Source: CAYWNA01 sp964459305
Lineage (GTDB): Bacteria > Planctomycetota > Planctomycetia > Pirellulales > Pirellulaceae
Assembly (NCBI GenBank): GCA_964459305.1
Contig: CAYWNA010000082.1
Location: 1 to 48,219 of the forward strand
Direction: 5' to 3'
Length of the DNA: 48,219 nucleotides
Shown piece by piece: positions 1 through 11,500 of this stretch. How positions within the stretch are numbered: the first letter of the stretch is position 1; each line of letters opens with the position of its first letter. The position numbers and the translations under genes are program-made. The notes under the pieces were generated by a model that was not told the origin of the DNA, searched no databases, and saw nothing but the letters and a program-made list of their open reading frames with translations.

Positions 1-308
1 CCCTGAGGTAGCTGTAACCGGTTTCCCCGCGCGGATCGGACTTCGCGGCAAACCTGATGCCTTCTGATTGCCGCGCCCTTTCGTTATCGTGGTCCCTTTG
101 TGCACATGGCCAAGAATTAGCACCGTTCGGATATCCCGGTATTTGGGGGCCTCTGTAACGGTGTGTCAACATTTGCCGAAGATGGGTGTCAACATTTGCC
201 GAAAATCGGTGAAGGGTGATGGAGCGTCACCTTTCTCTTAAGGATGACGGATCATCCCCTTCGCTGAAGATCCTCCATCGAGGGACATGACACTTCGGAG
301 ATCTAATA
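1..308. other. Left flank without a recognisable gene
   Basis: I see no convincing coding region here: the open frames are short, start without ribosome binding sites and resemble nothing I know. The stretch holds a tandem repeat (listed separately) and the leader of the methyltransferase gene. It could be the edge of a decayed insertion sequence, because the repeat resembles multiple-terminal-repeat transposon ends, but no transposase remnant can be read. Confidence 0.4.
163..203. repeat. Two direct copies of an 18-bp repeat, 23-bp period
   Basis: The 18-mer GTGTCAACATTTGCCGAA occurs at 163-180 and again at 186-203. Each copy begins with a TGTCAAC-type end. Closely spaced direct copies starting TGT..ACA are typical of the ends of elements with DDE transposases carrying multiple terminal repeats (IS21- or Tn7-like), so this may be a relict transposon end. 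That reading is inference; the repeat itself is seen directly. Confidence 0.6.
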
Positions 309-1340
309 ATGACCGGCCCCAGGTCAACCTTTGAATCACCATCGCCCGTTTTTGCAGGGGAGGTGGAATGTGATCTCTGCGGTGCATACGAAGTCGAATT
401 GGTAGGGACCAAAGATCGATGCGGACACCCACTGAAGACGGTCGTCTGCACACGCTGCGGCTTGATCTCTCACCAATCCACTCCCAGTGACGAAGAACTC
501 GCCAAATACTACGCTCACGAATACCGGCAAGCGTATCACGGTGAGCGTGAACCGTCCGCAAAACGAGTCTTGCGGGCCTGGAATGCTGGCAGGTCAATCT
601 ATCGTAAACTGCGGCCATTCGCGCGTACCGGTGACCGCGTATTTGAGATCGGAGCCGGGCTTGGCTGCACGATGAAGGCCTTCGAACTAGCCGGATTCGA
701 GGCATCCGGCATTGAGCCCGGCGTCGAATTTCAAGAGTTCTCGCGAAAAACGTTGCATGCCAAGATCCAAAGGCTCGCTTGGGAGGACGTGTTGCCCGTT
801 CCTTCGTACGACTTCGTCTTGCTGGTTCACGTCATCGAACACTTTTGCCACCCGAGGCGTGCCCTCCGCCGAATCCGGAATCTCCTCGCGCCGCAGGGCC
901 GGCTGTATGTAGAATGTCCCAATATATATGCACCGCATGCGGCTCCCGGACGACTTTTTCACTACGCCCACCTCTACAATTTCACACCGTGGACACTGAA
1001 GATGATGGGCGAAAGCTGCGGCCTTCGCCTCGTCAAACAGCTATCAAATCACAATGACAGGAACATTATGTTCGTGTTCGAGAAGGGTAAGCCCGCACGA
1101 TTAGTGATCGACCCGGTTAGCTTCGAGAGGTCTTTGGCGGCCGTTCAACGGTACAATGCACTGACGTACCATTGTCGCCCACGATACGCGATCGGTCGGA
1201 TTCAGAGTCTATACACACTTTTGAACAGCATGTGTTTTTCCGGTTGGCGAGTCCGGCGATTGATCGCACAACTTGACAAACATCATCGCGAGAGAACTCC
1301 ATTGGAAAGCCAAAAACTGGTGGCCAAGAGAGCAGCCTGA
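309..1340 (+). CDS. Class I SAM-dependent methyltransferase with N-terminal zinc ribbon
   Basis: The 343-residue protein starts with a probable zinc-binding ribbon: Cys21/Cys24 and Cys47/Cys50 in the CDLCG and CTRCG motifs. A Rossmann methyltransferase domain follows, with motif I VFEIGAGLG near residues 110-118, a HVIEH segment, and LAPQGRLYVECPN as the post-strand-4/5 region. This layout is that of zinc-ribbon methyltransferases often acting on sugars or surface polysaccharides; the substrate cannot be told. The ATG at 309 is preceded by GGAG about nine bases upstream. It converges on the PQQ-like gene, only two bases separating the stops, so the two transcripts must run into one another. 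Family call is firm, role is not. Confidence 0.85.
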   Translation: MTGPRSTFESPSPVFAGEVECDLCGAYEVELVGTKDRCGHPLKTVVCTRCGLISHQSTPSDEELAKYYAHEYRQAYHGEREPSAKRVLRAWNAGRSIYRKLRPFARTGDRVFEIGAGLGCTMKAFELAGFEASGIEPGVEFQEFSRKTLHAKIQRLAWEDVLPVPSYDFVLLVHVIEHFCHPRRALRRIRNLLAPQGRLYVECPNIYAPHAAPGRLFHYAHLYNFTPWTLKMMGESCGLRLVKQLSNHNDRNIMFVFEKGKPARLVIDPVSFERSLAAVQRYNALTYHCRPRYAIGRIQSLYTLLNSMCFSGWRVRRLIAQLDKHHRERTPLESQKLVAKRAA

Positions 1341-1342
1341 CA

Positions 1343-4300
1343 CTACTCACTCATACACACCACCTGCCCGTCAAGGGTCGCCATGTACAATTGCCCGCCC
1401 GCGGCCACGAGCCCGTCAAATACCGGCGGCGAATCCAGCTTGGACTCTGTCAACTTCTTTCCTTCGGTCGCCGATACGGCCACCAGCACTCCGCCCTTTT
1501 TGCCTTCGAGCGCGGCTACGGGATCTTCTGATTCGAAGATGTCGGGTGGGCCTGCGACGAAAATCGTGTCGGCGGCAAGGACCATGGCTCGGGCGAGAAC
1601 TGGCACCTGTTGTTCCCAAAGAAACTGGCGTCTGAGCGGGGCGACCTTTTTGCGAGGTTTTTTCGAGGCCGGTTTTCTTGCCGGCTGCGAGCCGGTCTGG
1701 CTCTTTTGGCTGGCGGCGAACAGACGGTAATGTGTAAAACGTTTGTCGGCGTCGCGATTCGCATTGAAATGGAAGACGGTGGACCCGTCGAGGCCCACAT
1801 GGGCGCCGTGGTGGATGTACTGGCTTCGCCCGAAGCCGTAAACGGTCGAGTCGTCAATCACGAGCAGACGTCCAGCCGGGACTTGGCTGCCGGACCGCGC
1901 CCACCCGCCGTAGTTTGTGGCCATGCTCGTGCTGACCATCCAGTACGTGCGATGCCACCACGAGTCGTCCAAGAAACCTGCCGCACTGTACAGATGAGGC
2001 ACCACGGGCTCCTGCGGTTGGCCTTCCAGGTCAAAACGGCTGTGTCGCATGAAGACCGACGCGTCGTCGCAGGAGAGTACATCGGGCAGTGCTCCCGGCA
2101 TATTCGTCACGCGAACCGAGCCCTTACGCTGGTATCCCGTCTCCGGATCTCGATGGTCCACAACGGTTTCCGAGAGTCTTTGGCCGGTCTTCGCATCGAG
2201 ACGAGACAGGCGAATGCTACCGTCAAGGTAAGACGATCTGCCGGCGACGCAGTACACAACGCCGTCGCGCACCAGAACGCTGCCATGGACGGGCCACGCT
2301 GATTCAAGCCCCCCATAGGCCACGATTCGCTGGTCCTCCGGCGCCGCACGGAATCGCCAAGCCAAAGCGCCATCCGACGCTCGCAGGCAGTAGACGTAAC
2401 CGTCGGCCGATCCGAACAGCACACGCCCCTGCCAAATCGTCGGCGGAGAATCGATGCGACTGCCGGCCGTGAAACTCCACGCCGATTCGCCGCTGGCGGC
2501 ATCCAGTGCGTGAACGGCGTGTGCGTCAATCGCTGCGACGAAGACTCTACCATCAGAAACCACCACACTGCTGAGCCGCCCGCCCAACGGCTTTTTCCAC
2601 GCCGGCTTCAAGTCAGCGGCAACGGCTGTCTTCGTCGCCCCGCTGCGTGCGGCGTCGTGCCGGTACGTCGGCCAAGGATCGGGATGCTGGGTGCTGGATG
2701 CTGGTTGTTGGATGTCGGCGTATGCCGGCCCGCGTTGAAGGCGACCACTTTTCGATTCCTCAACCCGTGGAGTTTTCGACGCCCGTTTCGGAGCGAAGCA
2801 ATTGAAGTCGCTGAGTTTCGATCTGATGAAACAGGCACATGAGTGGGGTGGCACGTAGAGCAGCCCGTTCGACGGCATGACGCCGTACTGGCAGGTGCCT
2901 CGCGTCCAATGATTGGGGATGCCGTTGCCCGTGGCCAGGTCGATGAACTCAACACCGGATCGACCAAGCACGAGATACCGGTTGGTGGCTTTGTTGCGAT
3001 AGCAGCGTCCGTGTCCCATACCGGCGGCAAAAAACTCCTGATCTCTCGGACGAGTCCGTTTGACTTCGCCCGTCTTCGGATCTCGGCCTTCCGTAATTCC
3101 CGGTTCACTTGCCCTCACGAGTTCGCCGGTCCACACCAGACCGTCGGCGACCAGAACGTCTACCGGGGCGTTGTAGCACTCACGGGATTTGCAGTTCCAC
3201 AGTCGCTCGCCGGTTTGGAGCGAAAAGGCGATCAGTTCGCCCACGGGCGATTGCCCGCCCGCGCTGCTGACGATCCATTCAACCTTGCGATCTTCGTTCT
3301 GATCCAGTGTCTTCTTCGGTGCCACGGCGCGGTCGGCCGACAGCACGACATCACCGTAAACGACCAGCGTGGGAGCCGTCCAAGTGGGTCGGCTACGGCT
3401 GGCAGGGCGGTCGGCCTGCCAGACACCTTCACCCGACTGCGCATCCAGGCATAATAGCTGGTCGGCGTTCTGGAAAAGCACTCGATCGTCCGCCACGGCC
3501 AGCGTCGCTGGCATCACTTCGGCCGTGTCGGCGTCGGACTTCTTCCAGAGTACGTTCCCGGTCGCAGCGCCGACCGCCAAGATGCGTTTTGGAGGCGGGG
3601 TCTGGAGGTATGCAGGTCGCTGTGATCTCACCTCGGCAAAGCCTGGACGCTCGCCGCGGCGGCTGGCCTTGGCCACCTCCCGGCCGTTTGCCGCGTCTCC
3701 CGCCACGACGAAAAGCGTGCCATCGTTGTGCAAAACTTCCAGCGTGCCGTCCGTGCCGTCATAGGTCGCGATGATTTTCCCCGTAGCTGCGTCCAATGCG
3801 CTCAGCGGTGCATCGATGCCGAGCGTGACGTACACCCGGTCGCCCGCCGCGACCAATCGCCGCGACAAGTCGCTTGGACCGCTGCGGAAGCCGCGCAGGT
3901 GCCATTGCCATTTCGGGATGGGGCGTTTCCAGAGGATCACACCGCTGAAGGCGTCGCGTGCTACGAAATTCCATTGTGGTTTCAGTATGATGGAGGCAAT
4001 CGACGCTTCGTCGACGATGTAGAAGATGCGCCCTCCCGACGAGACAACTGCGCTGACGCTGCCCAAGTGGTCGTGGCTTCGCGCCCACTTCGGACCGGCT
4101 ACCCACTGCAGCCCACGCGGCGGGCCGACCACCAGATCGTTCGATACCGCGTTGTTGGTCGCGTCATACAGGAAGTGTGTCCACTCGTCGATCTCCGCCG
4201 GCCATGGCTTGCGGAAAGAGTTGAGAATTGACAGTCGAGAGTCCAGGGTAACGGCAACACCGCCGGGGGCCAACACGCGCAGTACCTCTTCTTTTGGCGG

Positions 4301-4660
4301 TTGACACTCGCCGCTTGCCACCACCAAGTTCACGAGATTGTCCGTGTACGGCAGATGTTTGCCGTCAAAGGAATCGGCCGTTACCTTTCCGTAGATGCCC
4401 AGCGACTGTATGTGCCGACGGGCTTCGGCCACGTTTCCGGCGTCAGCATCCAGACCCTGCACCAGATAGCCGTACCTTGGCCGCAGAGCGGCGGTCAGCT
4501 TGCCGTCGCCGGAGCCAATGTGGACGATCAATCCGCCTTTGATGCCTGCGGCGTCAAGGATGCCCTCGGCAGTATTCGCGGCCCTTGTTTTCTCGGCCCC
4601 AGCCAGAAGAACGGCGCAGACAATGGCCGCTAGCACTCCACGTCGAGATTGTGTCTTCAT
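1343..4660 (-). CDS. Exported PQQ/BamB-like propeller protein with methyltransferase-like domain
   Basis: About 1,105 residues. I start it at 4660 because MKTQSRRGVLAAIVCAVLLA is a clear signal peptide and a strong GGAGG lies just upstream; the frame is open 42 codons further but without a better start. Residues about 28-145 resemble a SAM methyltransferase fold (IVHIGSGDGKLT, then LAPGGVAVTL). The rest is built from repeats of the type YxLDAATGK and CLDAQSGE, the quinoprotein/BamB propeller signature, in two blocks separated by a low-complexity linker around residues 655-690. A lysine-rich segment (KPASKKPRKK) interrupts the second block. Such fusions are known in planctomycetes as PQQ-binding-like repeat proteins. 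A methyltransferase fold behind a signal peptide is odd and may be a binding rather than catalytic domain. Location is probably periplasmic. Confidence 0.85.
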   Translation of the reverse strand: MKTQSRRGVLAAIVCAVLLAGAEKTRAANTAEGILDAAGIKGGLIVHIGSGDGKLTAALRPRYGYLVQGLDADAGNVAEARRHIQSLGIYGKVTADSFDGKHLPYTDNLVNLVVASGECQPPKEEVLRVLAPGGVAVTLDSRLSILNSFRKPWPAEIDEWTHFLYDATNNAVSNDLVVGPPRGLQWVAGPKWARSHDHLGSVSAVVSSGGRIFYIVDEASIASIILKPQWNFVARDAFSGVILWKRPIPKWQWHLRGFRSGPSDLSRRLVAAGDRVYVTLGIDAPLSALDAATGKIIATYDGTDGTLEVLHNDGTLFVVAGDAANGREVAKASRRGERPGFAEVRSQRPAYLQTPPPKRILAVGAATGNVLWKKSDADTAEVMPATLAVADDRVLFQNADQLLCLDAQSGEGVWQADRPASRSRPTWTAPTLVVYGDVVLSADRAVAPKKTLDQNEDRKVEWIVSSAGGQSPVGELIAFSLQTGERLWNCKSRECYNAPVDVLVADGLVWTGELVRASEPGITEGRDPKTGEVKRTRPRDQEFFAAGMGHGRCYRNKATNRYLVLGRSGVEFIDLATGNGIPNHWTRGTCQYGVMPSNGLLYVPPHSCACFIRSKLSDFNCFAPKRASKTPRVEESKSGRLQRGPAYADIQQPASSTQHPDPWPTYRHDAARSGATKTAVAADLKPAWKKPLGGRLSSVVVSDGRVFVAAIDAHAVHALDAASGESAWSFTAGSRIDSPPTIWQGRVLFGSADGYVYCLRASDGALAWRFRAAPEDQRIVAYGGLESAWPVHGSVLVRDGVVYCVAGRSSYLDGSIRLSRLDAKTGQRLSETVVDHRDPETGYQRKGSVRVTNMPGALPDVLSCDDASVFMRHSRFDLEGQPQEPVVPHLYSAAGFLDDSWWHRTYWMVSTSMATNYGGWARSGSQVPAGRLLVIDDSTVYGFGRSQYIHHGAHVGLDGSTVFHFNANRDADKRFTHYRLFAASQKSQTGSQPARKPASKKPRKKVAPLRRQFLWEQQVPVLARAMVLAADTIFVAGPPDIFESEDPVAALEGKKGGVLVAVSATEGKKLTESKLDSPPVFDGLVAAGGQLYMATLDGQVVCMSE

Positions 4661-5505
4661 GTTACATCCTCCATAGATGTCAATGCCTCGCTCAGCGTTC
4701 GACGCACGCCCGCTAAGCTGCACGCCCAGGGCAATGCGGTGGGCATGGCAGATCTGAGCCGTCCCAGACGATGCCTGTTTGGACATCAGTTTAGCCGGTC
4801 AGACCCGCTGGTGCGACAAGCCAGGGGATGACGAAATAGCGAACGCGGCGGATTCGCAGCTCGTTGATCGGTCCTTCGCCTACCTCCAGCGACGCCGCTA
4901 CGTGGGGTACGTTTGTACATAGACCGCCGTTCGGGCAGACTTCGCGACAGCGGGACGTTACAGATGTGCCCCACATTGACCAAGCTGAGAATAGGGCCGT
5001 CCGGCGAAAGCCAGCAGTCTTAGCGTGACTGCCCCCATGAAACGGTGTCACGTAATCTACTCAAATGCATGGAGTTCGATTCGCCCACGAGCCAGAGGTA
5101 GGGCGTCGCAGGAAAAGTCACAGCCTTTTCCCGCATAATTCACATGCTGTCCGCCGGTATTGGGAACTCGGGCCCGCTCCGCACCGTCCCACTATTTGTT
5201 ACGGTCCCGAATATACGCACGGGTCTCCCAAGCGACAAATTTCTGCGCCGGCTGACCAAGTTTTTGACCGCATCTTAGAAAGTCCTTAGTATACTGGAAG
5301 TTTAACTGTCCACTGGCTTTACGAGCGGGTATCTTTGGACAGCTTCCAGCGCCAACCTGGCGCGGGAAAGGCTCGGGGGTCACCCAACGATTTGGGGCTA
5401 TTGCGACAAATGCACCCTCAACGTGCACTTTTGTCCCTACGGCCGTGATCGGCCAGGGTGGTCCCTCAACCAGCACTGCCAGCGAATCTTCGAGGTTCTG
5501 CACTG
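4661..5505. other. Divergent intergenic region, about 0.84 kb
   Basis: This lies between the minus-strand PQQ-like gene and the giant plus-strand gene. Apart from the ribosome binding site of the former and a candidate promoter of the latter at 5264-5292, I find no supported gene. Open frames on the minus strand near 4791-5051 have no ribosome binding site and no recognisable domain. No tRNA fold or obvious riboswitch was seen. Confidence 0.5.
5264..5292 (+). promoter_or_regulatory. Candidate sigma-70-type promoter of the giant gene
   Basis: TTGACC at 5264-5269 and TAGTAT at 5287-5292 are separated by exactly 17 bases. The surrounding DNA is AT-richer than the neighbouring genes. Transcription would begin near 5299, leaving a leader of about 200 bases before the chosen start at 5506. 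Planctomycete promoters are poorly defined, so this is a motif match only. Confidence 0.4.
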
Positions 5506-8500
5506 ATGCCACAACCTTCATCGGTCCAATCAATGCGTCACAGCACACGCCCAAAACGTCGCAACCGAGCGAAGAAAGGGTGTCGCAAACGACGCAGAAA
5601 ACTGTTTTTCGAGCCGCTGGAGTGCCGACGGTTGCTGGCCTCGATCGCTGGCAAAGTGGTGCACGATTTCGACGCTGACGGCGTGGTAGAGGCAAGCGAA
5701 CCGGGGCTGGAAGATTGGTTTGTTTACGTCGACCGGAACAACAGCGGAGGATTTGACGAGGCCGAACTGTTCGACGACGAAAACGGCAATGAATTGTTCG
5801 ATGACGGTGAGTCGTATACGGATGCCAACGGCAACGGTCAATACGACTTCGAGCCCTTCGACTATACGGACATCGACGGCAGCTATCTTCTGACCGATCT
5901 CCCGGCCGCACCGCATGTCGTCGCTCAGGTGGATCAGGCAGGTTGGGAGCAGACGTTTCCCCCCGGCACCGGACGGCATACGGTCGTGGTCACCGCAGAT
6001 CAGGACGTCACGGGGATCAACTTCGCCAATCAGAAGGAGTTCACTTCGTTCGATTCCGGCAATATTCTCGTCGTTCGCAGCAGCTTTGTAGACAACGACC
6101 TGCTCATCGAATACACCCCAGACGGTCAGGTGGTGCAGACCGTTGTTATTCCTGGATCCGAGGATGGGAGCCGGGTGATCGCCAAGGACTTGGTGCTGGA
6201 CGGCCAAGGCAATCTGCAGATTTTCAATGGCTATGACGACGTACGTTTGACTACGTTCGATCCCGACGCGGTGGACCCGGAAAAGCCTTCTGACACAGCG
6301 GTCGGGTTTTCCGACACCGATGTACTCGAGTGGGACATGGGTCGCACGTTCAACGAGTGGGGCGACATTGCTGCCGTCGGCGACTATATCTTTGCCAACG
6401 AGCACGTCGACGACGCCGGCACGGCAGACGGAATCATCCGCTTCGACGCGAACGATCTCAGTTTCGAACGATTCTCGGACGGCTTCGGATTGCCCACGGA
6501 GATGACCGTCGGCCTCGATGGTTTGCTGTATACGCTGAACGCCAGTTTCAACAACACGACGGTTTACGTCCACGATCCCCTGACCGTGGATCCGGTGCGG
6601 TCCTTCAACATGCCCGAGCGACTGTACTCGGTCGCCGTCGATGCCGACGGAAATCTGTATGCGACGACGGACACGGAGTTGAAGCACTTCGCCCCCGATG
6701 GATCATTCGTCAAGAGCATTGTCAAGGACAATGCTCAGGTGTTTGCGTCGGACACAGGCGTGGACAAAGCGGCAGACACAATCGTTTTCGAAGAAGACCA
6801 CCGGTTCGTCCACGGCCAAGCGGTCGCGTATAGCGATGGCGGAGGGACCGCGCCGCTCGGTCTTGAAGATGACAGCACATACTACGTGGTCGGGATGGAC
6901 GCCACGACAGTCAAACTGGCGAGTTCCCACGAGAACGCCATGGCCGTCAACCCGATCGCCATCGATCTCGACAATACCAACGCCGCGGGTGATCAGCACA
7001 GCCTGCGAGCCCGTTTTGGCGGCGACGATGTCGCGATTGGCCACAACGGAAAATTGCTTTTGACGAGCAAACTGCAGATTGACATCACGGATACGAACTT
7101 TAGTGCGTTTTCTTCGTTCGGTCTTCCCGGAGATGCCGCCACCAACTTCGTCGCGTTCGCTACGTTCGTGCAGGATCCGGTCGGCGGCGGAGCAGGCGGC
7201 GGCGACGACGATTTCGGCACGTTCACGGCGGGCAATATCCTGGTCAGCAATTCGCCTCGGACGGGCGGCGATCCAAAACTGTTCGAATACACGCCCTTTG
7301 GTCAGATGGTTCAGGAGTTTGATATTCCGACCTTCGAATCGACGGTAGGGGCCCGCGACTTGGTCATGGATTCGACGGCCAAGCTGCAAATCTACAACGG
7401 GACATTCGAGCCACGCTTAAGCACTTTCGATCCGCATTTTGTCCCGACAACTGGGCAAGTCATCGGTTTCGGCACGCCTACGCCGCATAAGAAGTTCGAG
7501 GGCTGGAGTACGGCCAACAACGTGACTTTCGGTGGTATCACCGCCTTTGGGAATTTCGTCTACGCCACTGACGACAATACGAACGACGACACGGCCGGTG
7601 AGAACTTTGATGACCTCAACGGTAACGGAAAACATGACGACGGCGAGTCTTTCGTCGATGCCAACAACAACGGGCAGTACGACGACGCCAGCCGCGGAAT
7701 CGTCCGCTACAATATTGCCACGGGCGTCTTCGAACGGTTCCACAGCGATCAGGGAGAGATCATCGATATCGCCGTCGGTTTGGACGGCCTTCTATACACG
7801 TTGGGGCCGGTCGGCGCCCCGATTGGAACCGTGGTTCACAAGTACCATCCGGTGTCGATGGCCCCGTTGGGAACACTCACCTTGCCTGCGAATCATCGCG
7901 CGATCGCCGTGGATGCCGATGGTGCCATCTTCGCCGTGAATCCGGAGATTCATCGCTACGACGCCAACGGGGTATTGCAGGACGAAATTATCGCAAATGG
8001 CGACATCCACTATTTCTTCGCGTTGCCTGACGACGACAGGATCGGGGGGCTCGCGGACATCGACATCGATCAGGATGGCCGGTTGCTGATCGCCTCGCAC
8101 GACGGTCACATCCTGATGTCCGATCGGGACTTCACCAGTATATTTGCTTTTCAAACACGCGAATCCGATGGTCACAACTTTGCTGCCTTCGTGTCGCCTT
8201 CGCGCGGATTGCCCAAGGCGAACTGGGATGCCTTCACGGTCGACGAGGACAGCACCGACAACGAATTGGAGGTGCTGATCAACGACAAGGTTGGCGAATT
8301 GGGCATCTTGATGATCGCTTCGGTGGACCAGCCTACGCACGGCGGCACGGTCGGGGTGGTCGGCAGTACGACCGTCAGCTACACGCCAAGTTCCAACTTC
8401 GTTGGAACCGAGACCTTTACCTATACGATTACCGACGGAGCCGGGGGCACCGATCGGGCGGTCGTCACCGTCACGGTAGAAGGAACGGCAAACTACTCTG

Positions 8501-11500
8501 CGGTCGACGACATCTATCAGACGGCGGAGGACGACCCGGGGCCGAATGGCCTTGGCTACGAGGTACCAGCGACCGCCGGGCTGCTGGCCAACGACGGCCA
8601 GTTGGACATTTTCCCGGTGTTCACGCCGGGCAACATTCTGGTCACACATTCGCCCATCGGGACCCGGGCAAACGCGCTACTGCAGGAGTATACAACTCAG
8701 GGCACGCTTGTTAACACGGTCATTCTCCCAGATTTCTCGGAAGGCAAGAATGGTGATGTCCGCGACGTGGTCCTGGATTCCAACGGCAACGTTCAGATCT
8801 ACAACGGCACATTCACCCCTCGCTTGACGGAATACGATTCCGTCGAGGAAGTTCTTACTAACGAACCCTTTGCCAACTGGAATACGGCCCGTAACGTGAC
8901 GTTTGGCGGTCTGGCCACGTGGGGCAAGTACGTGTATGCAACGGACCAGGAAGTCACGGGCGACGACGGCGACGTGCACGAAGGGATCATTCGTTTCGAT
9001 GTCGAAACGGGTTCATCCAGACGGTATGTCGATGACGGCGATTTCATCGACTTGGCAGTCGGACTGGATGGATATTTGTACGCCTTGGGACCGGGTGGAA
9101 GCTCGCCGGGTGAGTACATTCGTGTCTACGATCCCGAGACGATGGTTTTGAGCCACGAAATTCAACTGCCTTTGCCGCCGGGACAGCAGACGCGAGACTA
9201 TCGGGCCATCGCCGTCGACGGTGCAAGCGATATTTACGCAGTACGGCTTCGAGACCCGTACGTGTACGCTTTTGATTCCAGTGGGAACTACCTGCGTCGC
9301 GGCAACTCCGGCATAGGCACCGAAGCCGACTTCAGCGATATCGACATTCACGAAAACGGTGCCAGTCTTCTGATTGCCAATGTCAACTTCAGTAATTCCG
9401 CGTCGCCCAACGACGGCGATGTGCTATTTACTACGACCGCTCTGAACTCGTTCAGCAGCCCGCTGCAGGCCCCGGACGCCAGCAGCGACATGAAGTTCGC
9501 GACTTGGGTGCAGGCACCTGTAGGTGCGTTAAACGGTCCGCTGGTCGTCACCTCCTACACTCAGCCTTCGCATGGGACCGTGGACGTATTCGTCGACGGT
9601 TCGTTTACCTACACGCCTGATCCGGACTTCTTCGGCCAGGACAGTTTTAACTATGTTGCCGGCAATGCCGGTGGAATGCAGCGTGGTGCGACGGTGACGA
9701 TCGACGTCACACCAGTGAACGATCGCCCTATACTGACAGCCGTGTTGCCATCGGCCGTATCCGACGAAGACCAGCCGTACACAATCCCGCTGACAGCCAT
9801 CATCAACGGCGATGCTGGAACCACGACGATTATTACAGATGTTGATATCAACGATCCGGTTGGCGGCGTCGCGGTCACCGGCGTTTCCGGAACGGGGGTT
9901 TGGTCATATTCGACCAATGGGTCGGTCTTCGTCGACGTCGGCGTGGTCAGCACCGACGAGCCCCTGCTATTGCCTCGCCACGCCGACATTCGATTCACGC
10001 CTTCGGGCGGTAGTGGCGGCACGGCCACGTTCACGTACTGGGCGTGGGATGCCAGCACGGGCCTTGGCCGGCTGGTGTGGCACGGGAACGACGGCAACCA
10101 GAATTTCACGCCCAACATCGTCAGCGGCGCCGCAGATTTCGCCGACACCACTACGGCGGACCTGAACGGCGATGGTCTCATCGACATCCTCTCTGCGTCT
10201 CCCGATGACGACAGGATCGCCTGGTACCAGAACAACGGCAACGGGACTTTCACGCCCCGCCCCGTCACCAACGCTGCAGACGGGGCCTTCAGCGTGTTTG
10301 CAGCGGACATGGACGGCGATGGCGACACCGATGTCCTTTCCGCGTCACGCAATGACGACAAGATCGCCTGGTACGAGAACAGGGGCTGGTTCTTTACGCC
10401 CCACACCATCACCACCGCGGCGAATGGGGCCAGTAGCGTCTTCGCAGCGGACGTGGATGGCGACGGCGATATCGATGTCCTTTCCGCATCCGAGAATGAC
10501 GACAAGATCGCTTGGTATCAGAACAACGGCGATACGACCTTCACGGCCCACACGATCACCACTGCTGCAGATGGGGCCTCTAGTGTGTTTGCGGCGGATC
10601 TGGATCGCGACGGCGACATTGATATTCTCTCCGCATCAGGGAATGATGACACAATCGCTTGGTACGAGAACGACGGCCTGGCGAGCTTTACGCCCCACAC
10701 GATCACGTCTTCGGCCGATGGAGCCCGGGAGGTCTTTGCGGCGGATCTGAACGGCGACGGCTACACCGATGTCCTCTCGGCCTCAGAAAATGACGACACG
10801 ATCGCTTGGTATGAGAACAACGGCGACAAGACCTTCACGGCCCACGCCATCACCACCACGGCAGATGGGGCCTCTGGCGTGTTTGCAGCGGATGTGAACC
10901 GCAACGGTCACCTCGATGTCCTTTCCGCATCTCGGGGTGACAACACGATCGCCTGGTACCGGAACGACGGCGCCGGGAATTTCATCGCCTTCGACGTTGA
11001 CACTTTGGCTGTCGGGGCTCGAACGGTGCATGCGGCGGACGTGAACGGCGATGGCTACATGGACATCGTCTCCGCGTTGCGCAATGAAAATGCGTTTAGC
11101 GTCAATGAAGACCGTCTCACCGTGACGCTGACAGATCTGAACGATGCACCCGTGTTGGTGCCGTCGTCGCCGGTCATGGGCTTCGAGGATGAACACACGA
11201 TCTTTGAGATTGCTGTGGGCGACTTTGTCACGGGCGTTTCGGATCCGGATCCGCCCCCGGACGGAGGTGTGGGACTGAAGGGCATTGCGCTCGTGGACGC
11301 CGCCGGCAACGGCGGATGGGAGTACTCGGTGAACGGCGGTCCATTCAAGCCCCTTACGGGAGTCTCCGAAGAAGAGGCGTTGCTGATGGATCCGGATGAC
11401 CGGTTGCGTTACACGCCAGATGGCTTGAATGGTGAGACGGCGACCGTCACCTATCGCGCGTGGGACAAGACCGACGGTCGGACGGCCGACGGCGTGCCCG

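Noticed and set aside
4791..5051. Minus-strand small gene upstream of the PQQ-like gene
   Set aside because: No ribosome binding site and no known domain, and it overlaps the likely leader of the PQQ-like gene.
10156..11095. Regular 147-bp repeats as a CRISPR array
   Set aside because: The units are in frame, without conserved short repeats and variable spacers, and encode FG-GAP calcium loops.
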